A DNA stretch of 64,000 bases from CAZKGE01 sp964636405 (GCA_964636405.1 CAZWSI010000005.1:1-64000); one strand, 5' to 3'; numbered from the stretch's first letter, positions 23,095 through 31,523 are shown. Numbers and translations: made by a program. Notes: a model not told the origin generated them from the letters alone.

Positions 23095-25004
23095 AAAGAA
23101 AGTGTTTTTTAAGGCTTTTTGCCGCGATGCTCGCCGTTTTTTTATGGCTTCTGGCGCTGCCAGCCTATGCGGAGGAGAGCGCCGCGCCGCCGGCGGATGG
23201 CACGGAAACCGACAGGAATGCGGCTTTAGAGGCCGACGAGGCCAACGCAGAGGACGATGCGGCTCCGGCTATCGACCCGAACCTGCCAACCAAGGAGGAG
23301 GTCGTTTACGCGAACCTCGACAACACGGGCGCGGTGCAGAAGGCCTACGTGGTAAACATCTTTAATTTGTTGGAGGACGGCGAGATACTGGATTACGGCG
23401 ATTATACCTCCGTGCTGAATCTCACCAGCACCGAGCCGCTTGTGCGCGCGGGCATGAGAACGAGCGTTTTCGCATCCGCTGGCCGCTTTTATTATCAGGG
23501 CAATCTGACTGCAAAGCTGTTGCCGTGGAGCTTCCGTATCGGCTATACGCTGGACGGCACGGAGATTGCCGCAAGCGAGCTGGCCGGGCAAAGCGGCGCG
23601 CTCGTGCTCACGCTCACCTCCGAGCGCAGCGGCGTGGTCGATCCCTCCTTTGCCGAAAACTACATGCTGCAAATCTCCGTTACGCTGGACGCGCGCTTGT
23701 GCAAAGACATTGTCGCGGAGGGCGCCACGCCCGCCAACGCAGGCAACAACCGCATTTACACCTTTACCGTCATGCCGGGCAGCGACGCGAATATCCGCGT
23801 TTCGGCAAACGTAACGAACTTTACCATGACCGGCGTGACCATCAACGCCGTTCCGTTTTCCCTGACCATTGACGGCGACATTGTGGATACGGGAAGCTTT
23901 ACGGGCGAGCTCACCCAGCTTCAGGACGCGATCGGACAGGTCAACGAAGGCGCTTCGGCCCTTACGGAGGGCATAGAGGCGCTCAAAAACGGCTGCAAAA
24001 AGCTGCGGAGCGGCTCGTCCCAGTTTAAGAACGGGCTCAACGAGCTTTCGGCAAACTCCGGCCAGCTTCGGTCCGGCTCCGCCCAGATTGCGGACGCGGC
24101 CAGGCAATTTGACGGCGTGATGGGCTCCATCAGCGAGGCGATCAGGGGCATTGTAAACGGGGCCGATGTAAGCGATCTTCCGGCCGTGCTGCGCGGGACG
24201 GCGGATTCGCTTGAGAGCGCGGCGGGAACCTTAAGCGGCGCGGCGGGCTCCCTCGGTTCGCTGCAAAGCGAGATCGACAGCCTGTCGACCGTAGATACCT
24301 CGGGCGTAAAGGCGACGCCCGAATATGCGGCAAGCGCAGAGATCCAGAGCTTTGTTTCTCAGGTGGACCAGCAAAACGACCGCATCCGCTCGGTTCGCCA
24401 ATCAGCGGACGCCACCATTCCGGCGCTTATCAATACCCTCAACGAGCTGTCGGGCAAAATGCGCGGCGCCGCTTCGCTTTTGCGCAGCGTGGCGGATCAA
24501 ATCGACGGGAGCGGCGGCGGCGCCGCGGGGAACCTTCTGGGCAAGCTTTCGGAGCTGGAAGCCAAGATCCAGCAGCTTACCGACGGGATCGTCAGCCTGG
24601 ACGACGGCATCCGGCAGTATACCTACGGCGTGGATCAGCTCGCGGACAATTACCCCTCCATTCACAGCGGCATTTCCGGCGTCGGCAACGGCCTCACCCA
24701 GCTCTTTGGCGGCGCGGAGACGTTTTCCGAGGGTACGGGCCAACTTGCCGAGGAGACGAGCGGTATGGATACCATGGTGGAGGAGAAGATCGGCGAGGTG
24801 CTTTCCGATTTTGACAAGAGCGATTTTGTGCCCGTGTCCTTTGTCTCCATGCAGAACAAGAATGTGACAGAGGTGCAGTTTGTCATAAAGGCCGAGGGCG
24901 TGTCCGTTGAGGCGGCGCCCGTCGAGGAGGCCGCGCCCGAGGAGAACGCCAGCTTTTGGTCGCGCCTTGCGGATCTGCTCGAAAAGTATAAGATCATTCG
25001 CTAA
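23091..25004 (+). CDS. secreted YhgE/Pip-like heptad-repeat protein
   Basis: A 637-residue exported protein with a signal peptide (cleavage probably after PAYA, about residue 27). An acidic linker and a beta-rich domain (about 68-265) follow. From about 275 to 340 and again near 555-600 there are X-X-X-Leu-X-X-Gly heptads such as SALTEGIEALKNG and QLRSGSAQIADAA, typical of the YhgE/Pip family. Unlike classical YhgE it shows no C-terminal membrane region. The ATG overlaps the MMPL stop by 4 nt, so the two form a coupled pair; it may act as an extracellular adaptor or tether for the exporter. The substrate is unknown. Confidence 0.82.
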   Translation: MKRKCFLRLFAAMLAVFLWLLALPAYAEESAAPPADGTETDRNAALEADEANAEDDAAPAIDPNLPTKEEVVYANLDNTGAVQKAYVVNIFNLLEDGEILDYGDYTSVLNLTSTEPLVRAGMRTSVFASAGRFYYQGNLTAKLLPWSFRIGYTLDGTEIAASELAGQSGALVLTLTSERSGVVDPSFAENYMLQISVTLDARLCKDIVAEGATPANAGNNRIYTFTVMPGSDANIRVSANVTNFTMTGVTINAVPFSLTIDGDIVDTGSFTGELTQLQDAIGQVNEGASALTEGIEALKNGCKKLRSGSSQFKNGLNELSANSGQLRSGSAQIADAARQFDGVMGSISEAIRGIVNGADVSDLPAVLRGTADSLESAAGTLSGAAGSLGSLQSEIDSLSTVDTSGVKATPEYAASAEIQSFVSQVDQQNDRIRSVRQSADATIPALINTLNELSGKMRGAASLLRSVADQIDGSGGGAAGNLLGKLSELEAKIQQLTDGIVSLDDGIRQYTYGVDQLADNYPSIHSGISGVGNGLTQLFGGAETFSEGTGQLAEETSGMDTMVEEKIGEVLSDFDKSDFVPVSFVSMQNKNVTEVQFVIKAEGVSVEAAPVEEAAPEENASFWSRLADLLEKYKIIR

Positions 25005-25106
25005 GCATGCTTTTCTTTTCAGGGAAAAAGAGAAGCAGCAAAAGAAAAGCCAGGGATTTGTTGGTTCACCGGCTGCGCATTGCGCGAATGTGCAACAACC
25101 TGTGCC

Positions 25107-26459
25107 TCACCGCGCGCCCTGCAATCGCGCAAGCACCGCTTTGTTCCTTGTCAGCATGCCGTCTCCGTTCCGCTGGTAGCGGTAGAATACGTCCCGCATG
25201 CGTTCCCTGTTTTCGGGGCTTATCGCGTCCGCGCTTTGGGCGGCAATGCCCTGCCAGCGCGCGTAGGGCGTATAAAGGTTGTGCAGGCGATGGTCGGTCA
25301 GGCGCACGCAAAGCTCTTCCATATAACCATGCGTGGGCAAGGTTTCGTCAAAACCGGCCAACTCGTGAAAGGTCTGCGCAGAGAGCATGAGCGCGCCGTT
25401 TATGGCCGTTACGTTTCGTATACAGTTTGTATAAAAGTTTTGCAGCGGTTTATCTACGGCGTCCCTGTATCCCCTGTAAAGCGAAACGGGCTGTGGCTCA
25501 ATGCCGCAAACAAGGCCCGCGCTGATGATACGCCCATCGTCGCCAAGCACCTTCCCCCCAACCGCCCCAACGCCCGGCAGCAGAGCGAGCGTAAACATGC
25601 GCTCCAGCGTGTCCACGCGTTGCGGATAGGCGCCCGCTGGCAAAAACAGCAACGCATCCCCTCTTGCTTCCGAAGCTGCAAGATTCAGCAGGCGCGCGTG
25701 GTTCCCGGCCGCCTCCAATCGGATGCATTGAGCGGCTTTGCTCTCCTTGAGCGCTTGCAGATAGCCGCGCGAACGCGGGCCGTAATTGGGCTCGTGCGCG
25801 ACAATGTAATCGCAGGGCAGCACGCCCCGCGCCGAATCGATGCGCTCAAGCGTGCGGCGCAACGCATCCGCGTCCCCGTCAAAACGCACGACAATGGACA
25901 ACCGCTCGGAGGCGCAAAGCCCATAGCGGCGGTCAAAGCTGCCGGGATACAGGCCCTCCCATGCTTCCCCGCCCAATCCGAGCCTGGTTAGTGCCTGCTG
26001 CACATAGGACGGATTTTCAACCGCCTGGGGCATAGGGCCGCTGAAAAGCACCTCCGGGATGTGCGCAACCCCGCGCGCCATTTCGCTTGCGCGCAGCGTA
26101 AAATCATAAAGCGCCTCCTCGCTTTCACAGCAATTGCAGGGCGGCTCGCCGGGCAGCAGCCGCATGCTGCCGCTGTTTTTAAAAAGGCCCTCCTCCACGG
26201 CGATGGGGCAGCCCATATAGTTGCAGGAAAGCAGGGTTTGAGGCGACCAGTCCGGCTTATAAAAGGGTCGCTCGCTTTCGCCCGCGCAATATGCTTCATC
26301 CGCGTAAATGAGCTGCGCGCCGGAAAGCGCGCGCGCGCGAAAACGCGCGGCCGCCTCCGGCAAGAGCGTTCCGCCGGAGCGGGTAATGATCAGATACGTC
26401 CCGTTTTCCGTGTGTAATCGATTCATACGCATAGGGTATGAAGCTGAAAGGATATTCAT
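25107..26459 (-). CDS. glycosyltransferase family 2-like protein with short first domain
   Basis: About 450 residues of the RfbC/RfbF-like tandem GT2 type. The first part has IYADEAYCAGESERPFYKPD and then SPQTLLSCNYMG, which in relatives is the middle of a GT-A domain; the usual N-terminal nucleotide-binding half is missing. The second GT2 domain appears whole (from LSIVVRFDGDADALRRTLER), but its DXD-like site reads LFLPAGA, and the acceptor end is NGALMLSAQTFHELAGFDE. The start is uncertain: the ATG at 26459 lies in a hairpin arm directly beside GAAAGG, and ATGs at 26432 and 26426 have no SD. It may be a decaying or non-catalytic enzyme. Confidence 0.65.
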   Translation of the reverse strand: MNILSASYPMRMNRLHTENGTYLIITRSGGTLLPEAAARFRARALSGAQLIYADEAYCAGESERPFYKPDWSPQTLLSCNYMGCPIAVEEGLFKNSGSMRLLPGEPPCNCCESEEALYDFTLRASEMARGVAHIPEVLFSGPMPQAVENPSYVQQALTRLGLGGEAWEGLYPGSFDRRYGLCASERLSIVVRFDGDADALRRTLERIDSARGVLPCDYIVAHEPNYGPRSRGYLQALKESKAAQCIRLEAAGNHARLLNLAASEARGDALLFLPAGAYPQRVDTLERMFTLALLPGVGAVGGKVLGDDGRIISAGLVCGIEPQPVSLYRGYRDAVDKPLQNFYTNCIRNVTAINGALMLSAQTFHELAGFDETLPTHGYMEELCVRLTDHRLHNLYTPYARWQGIAAQSADAISPENRERMRDVFYRYQRNGDGMLTRNKAVLARLQGAR

Positions 26460-26467
26460 CCTTTCAG
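26444..26467 (-). other. perfect 10-bp hairpin over the glycosyltransferase start region
   Basis: CTGAAAGGAT and ATCCTTTCAG enclose a 4-nt loop. The structure covers the first possible ATG (26459) and its GAAAGG sequence. There is no strong T-run after it on the minus strand, so it could be a weak terminator behind nrdG or a translation-blocking element. Confidence 0.55.
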
Positions 26468-26514
26468 CAGAAGGAAATTCGTGTTTTGAATGAAAAGGGC
26501 CAATGAAGAGGCGG

Positions 26515-27210
26515 TCAGTCCCCCGCCGTTTCCTCCACGCCAAGCCCGCGAAGCGTGCACACGCCGATTGCATCGCGCACTGCCTGCGCCGTTTCCCGCA
26601 CGTACGAGGGCGGATGCGGCATGGGGTCGAGCGCGTCGCGCCGGCGGTACTGCTGTAAAAAATAGCGCTCCGCGCCCTCAATAAGCAGAGCCGCTTCCAC
26701 GATATCCTCACGCGTGAGCTGCGGCGCGAAGGTGGTGCGGAATTCGTGCGGCACGCCCATGTTGCGCAAAACGGTAATACTTCTTTGAATATCCGCCGTA
26801 TCCAGCTTGACGCGGGCAATTTCCGCATAGCGGCCAAGCGGCGCTTTTAAATCCATGGCCACATAATCCAATAACTCCGCGCGAATGAGCCGCAAAAGCA
26901 CGTCGGGCCTGAGGCCGTTCGTGTCGAGCTTCACGGCATAGCCCAGCGCGCGCACCCGCCCGATGAACACGTCCAGATTTTGCTGCAGCATCGGCTCGCC
27001 ACCAGAAATCGTAACCGCGGTAATGAGGCCAAAACGCTTTTTCAAAAAAGCAAGGATCTGCTCCTCGTCCAGCAACGGCGCGCCGCCTGTAAGCAGCTCG
27101 CGGTTGTGGCAGTATCCGCAGTTCATGTTGCAGCAGGGTGTAAACACAACCGCGCAGGGCCTGCCCGGATAATCCACAAGGGAGGTTTTTTGAAAGCCCG
27201 CAATCAGCAT
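26515..27210 (-). CDS. nrdG: anaerobic ribonucleotide reductase activating protein, NrdG2 type
   Basis: A 231-residue radical-SAM activase that makes the glycyl radical on NrdD. The N-terminus IAGFQKTSLVDYPG is the NrdG2 signature. The 4Fe-4S binding motif is CNMNCGYC (CX3CX2C). SGGEPMLQ is the SAM-binding GGE motif. It follows nrdD by 56 nt with a terminator-like hairpin in between, so it is likely made at lower levels than NrdD. GAGG precedes the ATG. Confidence 0.93.
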   Translation of the reverse strand: MLIAGFQKTSLVDYPGRPCAVVFTPCCNMNCGYCHNRELLTGGAPLLDEEQILAFLKKRFGLITAVTISGGEPMLQQNLDVFIGRVRALGYAVKLDTNGLRPDVLLRLIRAELLDYVAMDLKAPLGRYAEIARVKLDTADIQRSITVLRNMGVPHEFRTTFAPQLTREDIVEAALLIEGAERYFLQQYRRRDALDPMPHPPSYVRETAQAVRDAIGVCTLRGLGVEETAGD

Positions 27211-27219
27211 AGCCGCCTC

Positions 27220-27255
27220 AAAAAGCGCACGGCGGCCACGCTTGACCGCCGTGCG
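27220..27255 (-). terminator. attenuating terminator between nrdD and nrdG
   Basis: On the minus strand CGCACGGCGG and CCGCCGTGCG form a perfect 10-bp stem with a 10-nt loop, followed by CTTTTTG. It would let only part of the transcripts reach nrdG. Confidence 0.75.
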
Positions 27256-27266
27256 AAGGTCGATGC

Positions 27267-29342
27267 TCAGATGACGAATTTTTTCCGCATCATGTATTCT
27301 TCCTTCTTGCCGGGGTTATAATTCTGCACCGGGCGAAGGTATCCTACCACACGCGACCAGACCTCGGTATCCCTGCCGCACTCCGGGCAGGAAAAATGCT
27401 CGCCGGCAATATAGCCGTGCTCATGGCACACCGAGAAGGTGGGCGTAATGGAGATATACGGCATCTTGTAACGCTCGAACACCGAGCGGATGATGCTCTT
27501 GCAGGTTTCGATATCCTCGATGCGCTCGCCGATATACAGGTGCTGCACCGTGCCGCCGGTATAAAGGGACTGAAGCTCATCCTGCAAATCGCAGCACTCG
27601 AAGATATCGTCCGTATAGGCGACCGGGAGCTGGGTGGAATTTGTGTACATGGGCTCCTCTACGCCAGCCTGGATGATATCGGGATACCGCGCCTGATCGA
27701 GCTTGGCGAGGCGATAGCTCGTGCCCTCCGCCGGGGTAGCCTCCAGATTGTAGCTGTGCCCTGTCTCCTCCTGAAATTGCACCATGAGGTTGCGCAAAAA
27801 CCGCATGACCTCGAGCGAGAAGGCAAGACCCTCCGGGCTGCCGACATCCTTGCCAAGGAAATTGAGGCAGCTTTCGTTCATGCCGACAAGGCCAATCGTA
27901 TTGAAGTGATTGGTCCAGTATTCGCCCGTGCGCGCCTTTACGCCGCGCAGATAATGCTGCGAATACGGATACAGGCCCATTTCGGTCTCCTTCTCGATGA
28001 TCTTGCGCTTGATCTCGAGGCTCGTTTTGCCCAGAGTCGCAATATGCGCAAGGCGCTCGAAATACTCCTCGCGGGTCTTGGCCAGATATCCGATGCGGGG
28101 CAGGTTGATGGAATACACGCCTATGCTGCCCGTCATGGGGTTGGAGCCGAAAAGGCCGCCGCCGCGCTTGCGGAGCTCGCGCTTGTCGATGCGCAGCCTG
28201 CAGCACATGGAAACCGCGTCCTCGGGCGAAAGATCGGAGTTGACATAGTTTGCAAAGTACGGAATGCCGTATTTGCAGGTGATGCGCATAAACTCATCCA
28301 CCACGGGGCTCTGCCAATCAAAGTCCTTGGTGATGTTGATGGTTGGAATCGGGAAGGTAAACACACGGCCCTTCGCGTCGCCCTCCAGCATGACGGCGCA
28401 GAACGCGCGGTTAAACAAGTCCATCTGCTCCTGAAAATCGCCGTAGGTTTTGTCGAGATACTGGCCGCCGACAACCACGGGCTCGTCCTTTAATGTGGAG
28501 GGAACCTTGATATCGAAGGTCAGATTGGAGAAGGGGCACTGGAAGCCTACCCGCGTGGGCACGTTAATATTGAACACGAACTCCTGCAGGCACTGACGCA
28601 CGGCGTTAAAGTCCATGTTATCATAATAGAGGAAGGGTGCGCAGTAGGTATCGAACGAGCTCCAGGCCTGCGCGCCGGCGGTTTCGCCCTGGGTGGTGAA
28701 GGTGGAATTGACAATCTGCCCAAGGAAGGAGCGCAGATGCCGGGCGGGACGGCTCTCAACCTTGCCCTCTACGCCGCCGAAGCCCTCTGTCAAGAGCTGG
28801 CGCAGGTCCCAGCCCGCGCAGTAAGGCCCAAAGAAACCCAAATCGTGAATGTGCGCGTCGCCGCTTTCGTGCGCGCGGCAGATATCGATGGGGTAAACCT
28901 CATACAGCCAGTATTTTTTCGTAAACGCCTCACGCACATAGTTGTTGAGGCCGTTCACGCTCTTTTGCATATTGGCGTTCTCTTTGATGTTCCAATCCTT
29001 ATCGTTGAGATAATCGCCGAACATATCGATGGTCGCGCCAATGAGCGCGTTGATTTCACGGGTGCCGCGGCGCTTCTCGCGGTACAGGATATAGGCCTTG
29101 GCCGTGCGAGCGTGGCCCGCCTCGATCAGCACCTTCTCCACAATGTCCTGTATGCCTTCCACATCGGGAAGACGATCCGCGTATTTCAGCTCGGCAAGAC
29201 GGATCACCTCGTCGGTAAGCCGGTCGCTGAGCGCTTCATCCGTGCCGTTGACCGCCTGAGCCGCTTTCCAAATCGCGCTTTTGATCTTTGTGCGATCAAA
29301 GGCTTCCGTCCGTCCGTCGCGTTTGACAATTTGTGTAAACAT
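27267..29342 (-). CDS. nrdD: anaerobic ribonucleoside-triphosphate reductase
   Basis: The class III, glycyl-radical ribonucleotide reductase; it supplies dNTPs without oxygen. Of the 691 residues, the N-terminal ATP-cone has QIVKRDGRTEAFDRTKI. The barrel includes YIHDLGFFGPYCAGWD-like sequence (here DAHIHDLGFFGPYCAGWDL). The C-terminal zinc site is in CHEHGYIAGEHFSCPECG. The glycyl radical loop RVVGYLRPVQNYN is near the end. Upstream are a good promoter and two NrdR boxes. It forms an operon with nrdG. Confidence 0.97.
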   Translation of the reverse strand: MFTQIVKRDGRTEAFDRTKIKSAIWKAAQAVNGTDEALSDRLTDEVIRLAELKYADRLPDVEGIQDIVEKVLIEAGHARTAKAYILYREKRRGTREINALIGATIDMFGDYLNDKDWNIKENANMQKSVNGLNNYVREAFTKKYWLYEVYPIDICRAHESGDAHIHDLGFFGPYCAGWDLRQLLTEGFGGVEGKVESRPARHLRSFLGQIVNSTFTTQGETAGAQAWSSFDTYCAPFLYYDNMDFNAVRQCLQEFVFNINVPTRVGFQCPFSNLTFDIKVPSTLKDEPVVVGGQYLDKTYGDFQEQMDLFNRAFCAVMLEGDAKGRVFTFPIPTINITKDFDWQSPVVDEFMRITCKYGIPYFANYVNSDLSPEDAVSMCCRLRIDKRELRKRGGGLFGSNPMTGSIGVYSINLPRIGYLAKTREEYFERLAHIATLGKTSLEIKRKIIEKETEMGLYPYSQHYLRGVKARTGEYWTNHFNTIGLVGMNESCLNFLGKDVGSPEGLAFSLEVMRFLRNLMVQFQEETGHSYNLEATPAEGTSYRLAKLDQARYPDIIQAGVEEPMYTNSTQLPVAYTDDIFECCDLQDELQSLYTGGTVQHLYIGERIEDIETCKSIIRSVFERYKMPYISITPTFSVCHEHGYIAGEHFSCPECGRDTEVWSRVVGYLRPVQNYNPGKKEEYMMRKKFVI

Positions 29343-29383
29343 CCCTTTACCCCCAACTCGTTCACGCTTTTTCCTGTACCGTT

Positions 29384-29413
29384 AGTTTAGCAAAACCCTA
29401 TATTTAGTGTCAA
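29384..29413 (-). promoter_or_regulatory. promoter of nrdD-nrdG
   Basis: On the minus strand TTGACA (29408-29413) and TAAACT (29384-29389) are separated by 18 nt, and TGC before the -10 box makes an extended -10. NrdR box 1 lies between and over these elements. Confidence 0.75.
29395..29410 (-). promoter_or_regulatory. NrdR box 1 of nrdD
   Basis: ACCCTATATTTAGTGT (plus strand) agrees at 14 of 16 positions with the NrdR consensus ACACWATATATWGTGT. It overlaps the -35 box and spacer of the nrdD promoter. Confidence 0.8.
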
Positions 29414-29426
29414 GCGGCATGCATGC

Positions 29427-29442
29427 ATGCTAAATATTGATA
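29427..29442 (-). promoter_or_regulatory. NrdR box 2 of nrdD (weaker)
   Basis: The core CTAAATATTG fits the NrdR consensus. The 16-mer starts 32 bp from box 1, the three-turn spacing usual for paired NrdR boxes. The outer bases match poorly. A GCATGCATGCATGC palindrome (29417-29430) runs into its edge. Confidence 0.6.
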
Positions 29443-29743
29443 ATAACGGTGGATATACGGTGGATAATTTTTCTAATTAATGCGATGAAAAAAACGAAAG
29501 ACTGAACGGCGGGGTTTATTTTGGCATTTTGCAAATAGGAACAGCCGTATATGTCCCTGAATGCCCGTTGCATGCGGTGAATGCTTATAAGTTTTGTTTA
29601 TAGAGTGTTCATATTCTGTTTCGAAAATCTACAATAGATTGTGTACGGTTTGTTACCGGGGGTCTAGATGTTGCGGTTTTGCGCATCCGCGCAAGAAAGC
29701 CGCCCAAACCGCCCTAGGGCGGCCCGGCGGCCGGATTCGCATA
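29443..29743. other. gene-free A+T-rich stretch upstream of nrdD
   Basis: About 300 bases between the nrdD control region and the end of the next minus-strand gene hold no convincing gene. The visible items are an 11-bp tandem repeat (29446-29467, ACGGTGGATAT then ACGGTGGATAA) and, at the far end, the terminator of the sigma-like gene. The stretch is richer in A+T than the neighbouring coding DNA. Confidence 0.6.
29694..29723 (-). terminator. terminator after the fused sigma/anti-sigma-like gene
   Basis: On the minus strand the palindrome CCGCCCTAGGGCGG is followed by TTTGGGCGGCTTTCTT. Alternative pairing GCCGCCC with GGGCGGC is also possible. The short gggtag/ctaccc hairpin at 29744-29766 lies over the stop codon. 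Confidence 0.6.
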
Positions 29744-29761
29744 TGGGTAGCGGCGAAAAGC

Positions 29762-31447
29762 CTACCCGTTGTTCTCCACGGAAAAGCTGCTTTTGGCGAA
29801 CGTGCCGCTTACGGCAAGCGGAGGCAAGTTGAACTGCGTGCCCGCTGTGCTCGCGTCAAAGAGCGAAAAGCTGACTTCCACCGTAAAGGGATCGGGGAGC
29901 TCGTCAAAGGGCTGCGCGGCATAATAGAAAAAGCTCGCCAGATTTTCCTCGGTGCTGGTCTCTTGATAGGTTTTCCCGCTGCTTGTAAAATCGACGGCGT
30001 TTTCCTCACCCGCAAAAAGAAGCTGCTTTCCGTTGACCGTTACGCTCGGATGCACGGCTGTGAGCGCGAGCGGCTCCCGCATGCCCGCCACAGTCATATT
30101 GAGAATGAATGCGCTGTCCTCCGTAAAGATGACGCTTAGATCCTTGACGCTCACATGCTCCAGCGCTTGGTTCACGCTTTCCGGCCAAATGGAAAAGCGG
30201 GTAAAGGCCGTATGCGCCTTGCGCGCTTCATCGTGCAAACCATACCACTCCGCATCCTGCTTTTGGTTGGGTATGCGCGCCTTGCCGGTGCTCCAATTAT
30301 AATAGAACAGGATCACGTTGGCCTGCTCCGCGCCATAATCGAGGCCGACGGCCACAAGGGACTCGTCGCCGCGCTCCGCTTGCTCAAAGCCCACATAGCT
30401 TCGGAAGAAGGCGGCCTGCGAGGCGCTGTTTTCAGGCAGATAGCGAACCTGCTCAAAGAATGTGCGGTAGCCGTCCACATAGCAAAGCATGATGCTGTAG
30501 GAGGCCTCCGTATCGCAGACGAAGCCAAAATACAGCCAACCGTCCCGGTAAGAAACGTCCGCAAGGGTAACGGCGCCCTTTGTCATTTCGATCGGGGTCG
30601 CGCTTGCGGGAAGGGCTTGCAGCGCGGCAAGCTCGGCGCCGGGCTGCGAAGCGATCAAGCTTTCATAAGTGGCCGAAGCAAGCGAGCCGCCGTTCCTTCC
30701 CGCGGACGCGCCGCCTCCGGCATTCCCCTTGACGGCTCGCACGATGAGCACCGTTGCGAGCACGCACACAGCGGCGATTGCCGTGAGCGCCACGCTGAGC
30801 GCAAGCGCCTTTCGGCTTTTGCCAGCCGTTTTTTCCGGCTGCCCGCGCGTTTCCACCGCGTCCGCTTGCCGGGGCCGCCCCTGCTGGTTGCGGCGCGGCT
30901 TTCCGCCCGACAGGAGTGTGGCGAGCACACGCTTTTCCACATTCGGATCAAGCGCGATATGCTCCATAGCCGAAGCGTAAAGCTCCGGGTCGAAGCCGCC
31001 GCTCTCCCCCAGCATCGAAGCCGCCGCATAGATGCGCTCGTTCACCTTCTCTTCGCTCCGCTCCATCACGCGCGTAAGCTCGCGGGCAGTCAAGCCCTCG
31101 CAGCATTGGAGCTGCACGACCGTGCGGTACTTTGCGGGGAGCGCCAGCACGCGCAGCAGCAGCTCGTGCTCCTCCGCCGTAAGCGGATCAAGCTCATGCA
31201 ACGGGCCGGGCTGCCAATCCTCAGGCCTTGACCGCAGACGGCTAAAGCCCGCTCTGACCGTGGCGCGCAGCAAAAGCGCCCGCTCCTCCGCCTCGGGCCA
31301 ATCCTCCCGATCCTCCCGCAGCAGCGCATCGAACGCTGCGACGGCCATGCTCCCCGCCTCCTGCATATCCAACAGGTATAGATAGGCCAGACGTACAAGG
31401 CTCCTGGCCTCCGCAAATACGAGTTCCTCAACACTTCGCTGGCTCAA
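29762..31447 (-). CDS. fused ECF-sigma-like / anti-sigma-like membrane protein
   Basis: A 561-residue protein. Residues 1-75 resemble sigma region 2 (SLVRLAYLYLLDMQEA...), and 90-146 resemble region 4 (LALPAKYRTVVQLQCCEGLT and ARELTRVMERSEEKVNERIY). The recognition helix has lost usual basic residues. A short segment (151-181) resembles an anti-sigma N-terminus, a membrane helix follows at about 213-237, and an external domain of 320 residues ends the protein. The external domain shares DGWLYF, DGYRTF and FYYNWST with the anti-sigma protein at 59917. The start is TTG at 31447 with GGAGGTG upstream. It may be a membrane-tethered regulator or a degenerate sigma. No transmembrane protease site is evident. 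Confidence 0.8.
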   Translation of the reverse strand: MSQRSVEELVFAEARSLVRLAYLYLLDMQEAGSMAVAAFDALLREDREDWPEAEERALLLRATVRAGFSRLRSRPEDWQPGPLHELDPLTAEEHELLLRVLALPAKYRTVVQLQCCEGLTARELTRVMERSEEKVNERIYAAASMLGESGGFDPELYASAMEHIALDPNVEKRVLATLLSGGKPRRNQQGRPRQADAVETRGQPEKTAGKSRKALALSVALTAIAAVCVLATVLIVRAVKGNAGGGASAGRNGGSLASATYESLIASQPGAELAALQALPASATPIEMTKGAVTLADVSYRDGWLYFGFVCDTEASYSIMLCYVDGYRTFFEQVRYLPENSASQAAFFRSYVGFEQAERGDESLVAVGLDYGAEQANVILFYYNWSTGKARIPNQKQDAEWYGLHDEARKAHTAFTRFSIWPESVNQALEHVSVKDLSVIFTEDSAFILNMTVAGMREPLALTAVHPSVTVNGKQLLFAGEENAVDFTSSGKTYQETSTEENLASFFYYAAQPFDELPDPFTVEVSFSLFDASTAGTQFNLPPLAVSGTFAKSSFSVENNG

Positions 31448-31494
31448 TTCGCTTCACCTCCGGCTTGCATCCTTTACAGATCGTTCACAATAAG

Positions 31495-31523
31495 AAAAAG
31501 CCGACGGTTGGGTCGGCTTTTTT
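31495..31523 (-). terminator. terminator after serA
   Basis: AAAAAGCCGAC and GTCGGCTTTTT form an 11-bp stem with a 6-nt loop, A-rich before and T-rich after on both strands. It begins 4 nt from the serA stop and also lies upstream of the sigma-like gene. Confidence 0.85.

Noticed and set aside
26460..26837. N-terminal extension of the glycosyltransferase frame into nrdG
   Set aside because: It overlaps the radical-SAM gene nrdG in another frame, has no GT-like sequence and would start without an SD.
29594..30139. Plus-strand frame in the nrdD upstream region and opposite the sigma-like gene
   Set aside because: It runs over a terminator and then lies antisense to the fused protein; no SD or domain is seen.
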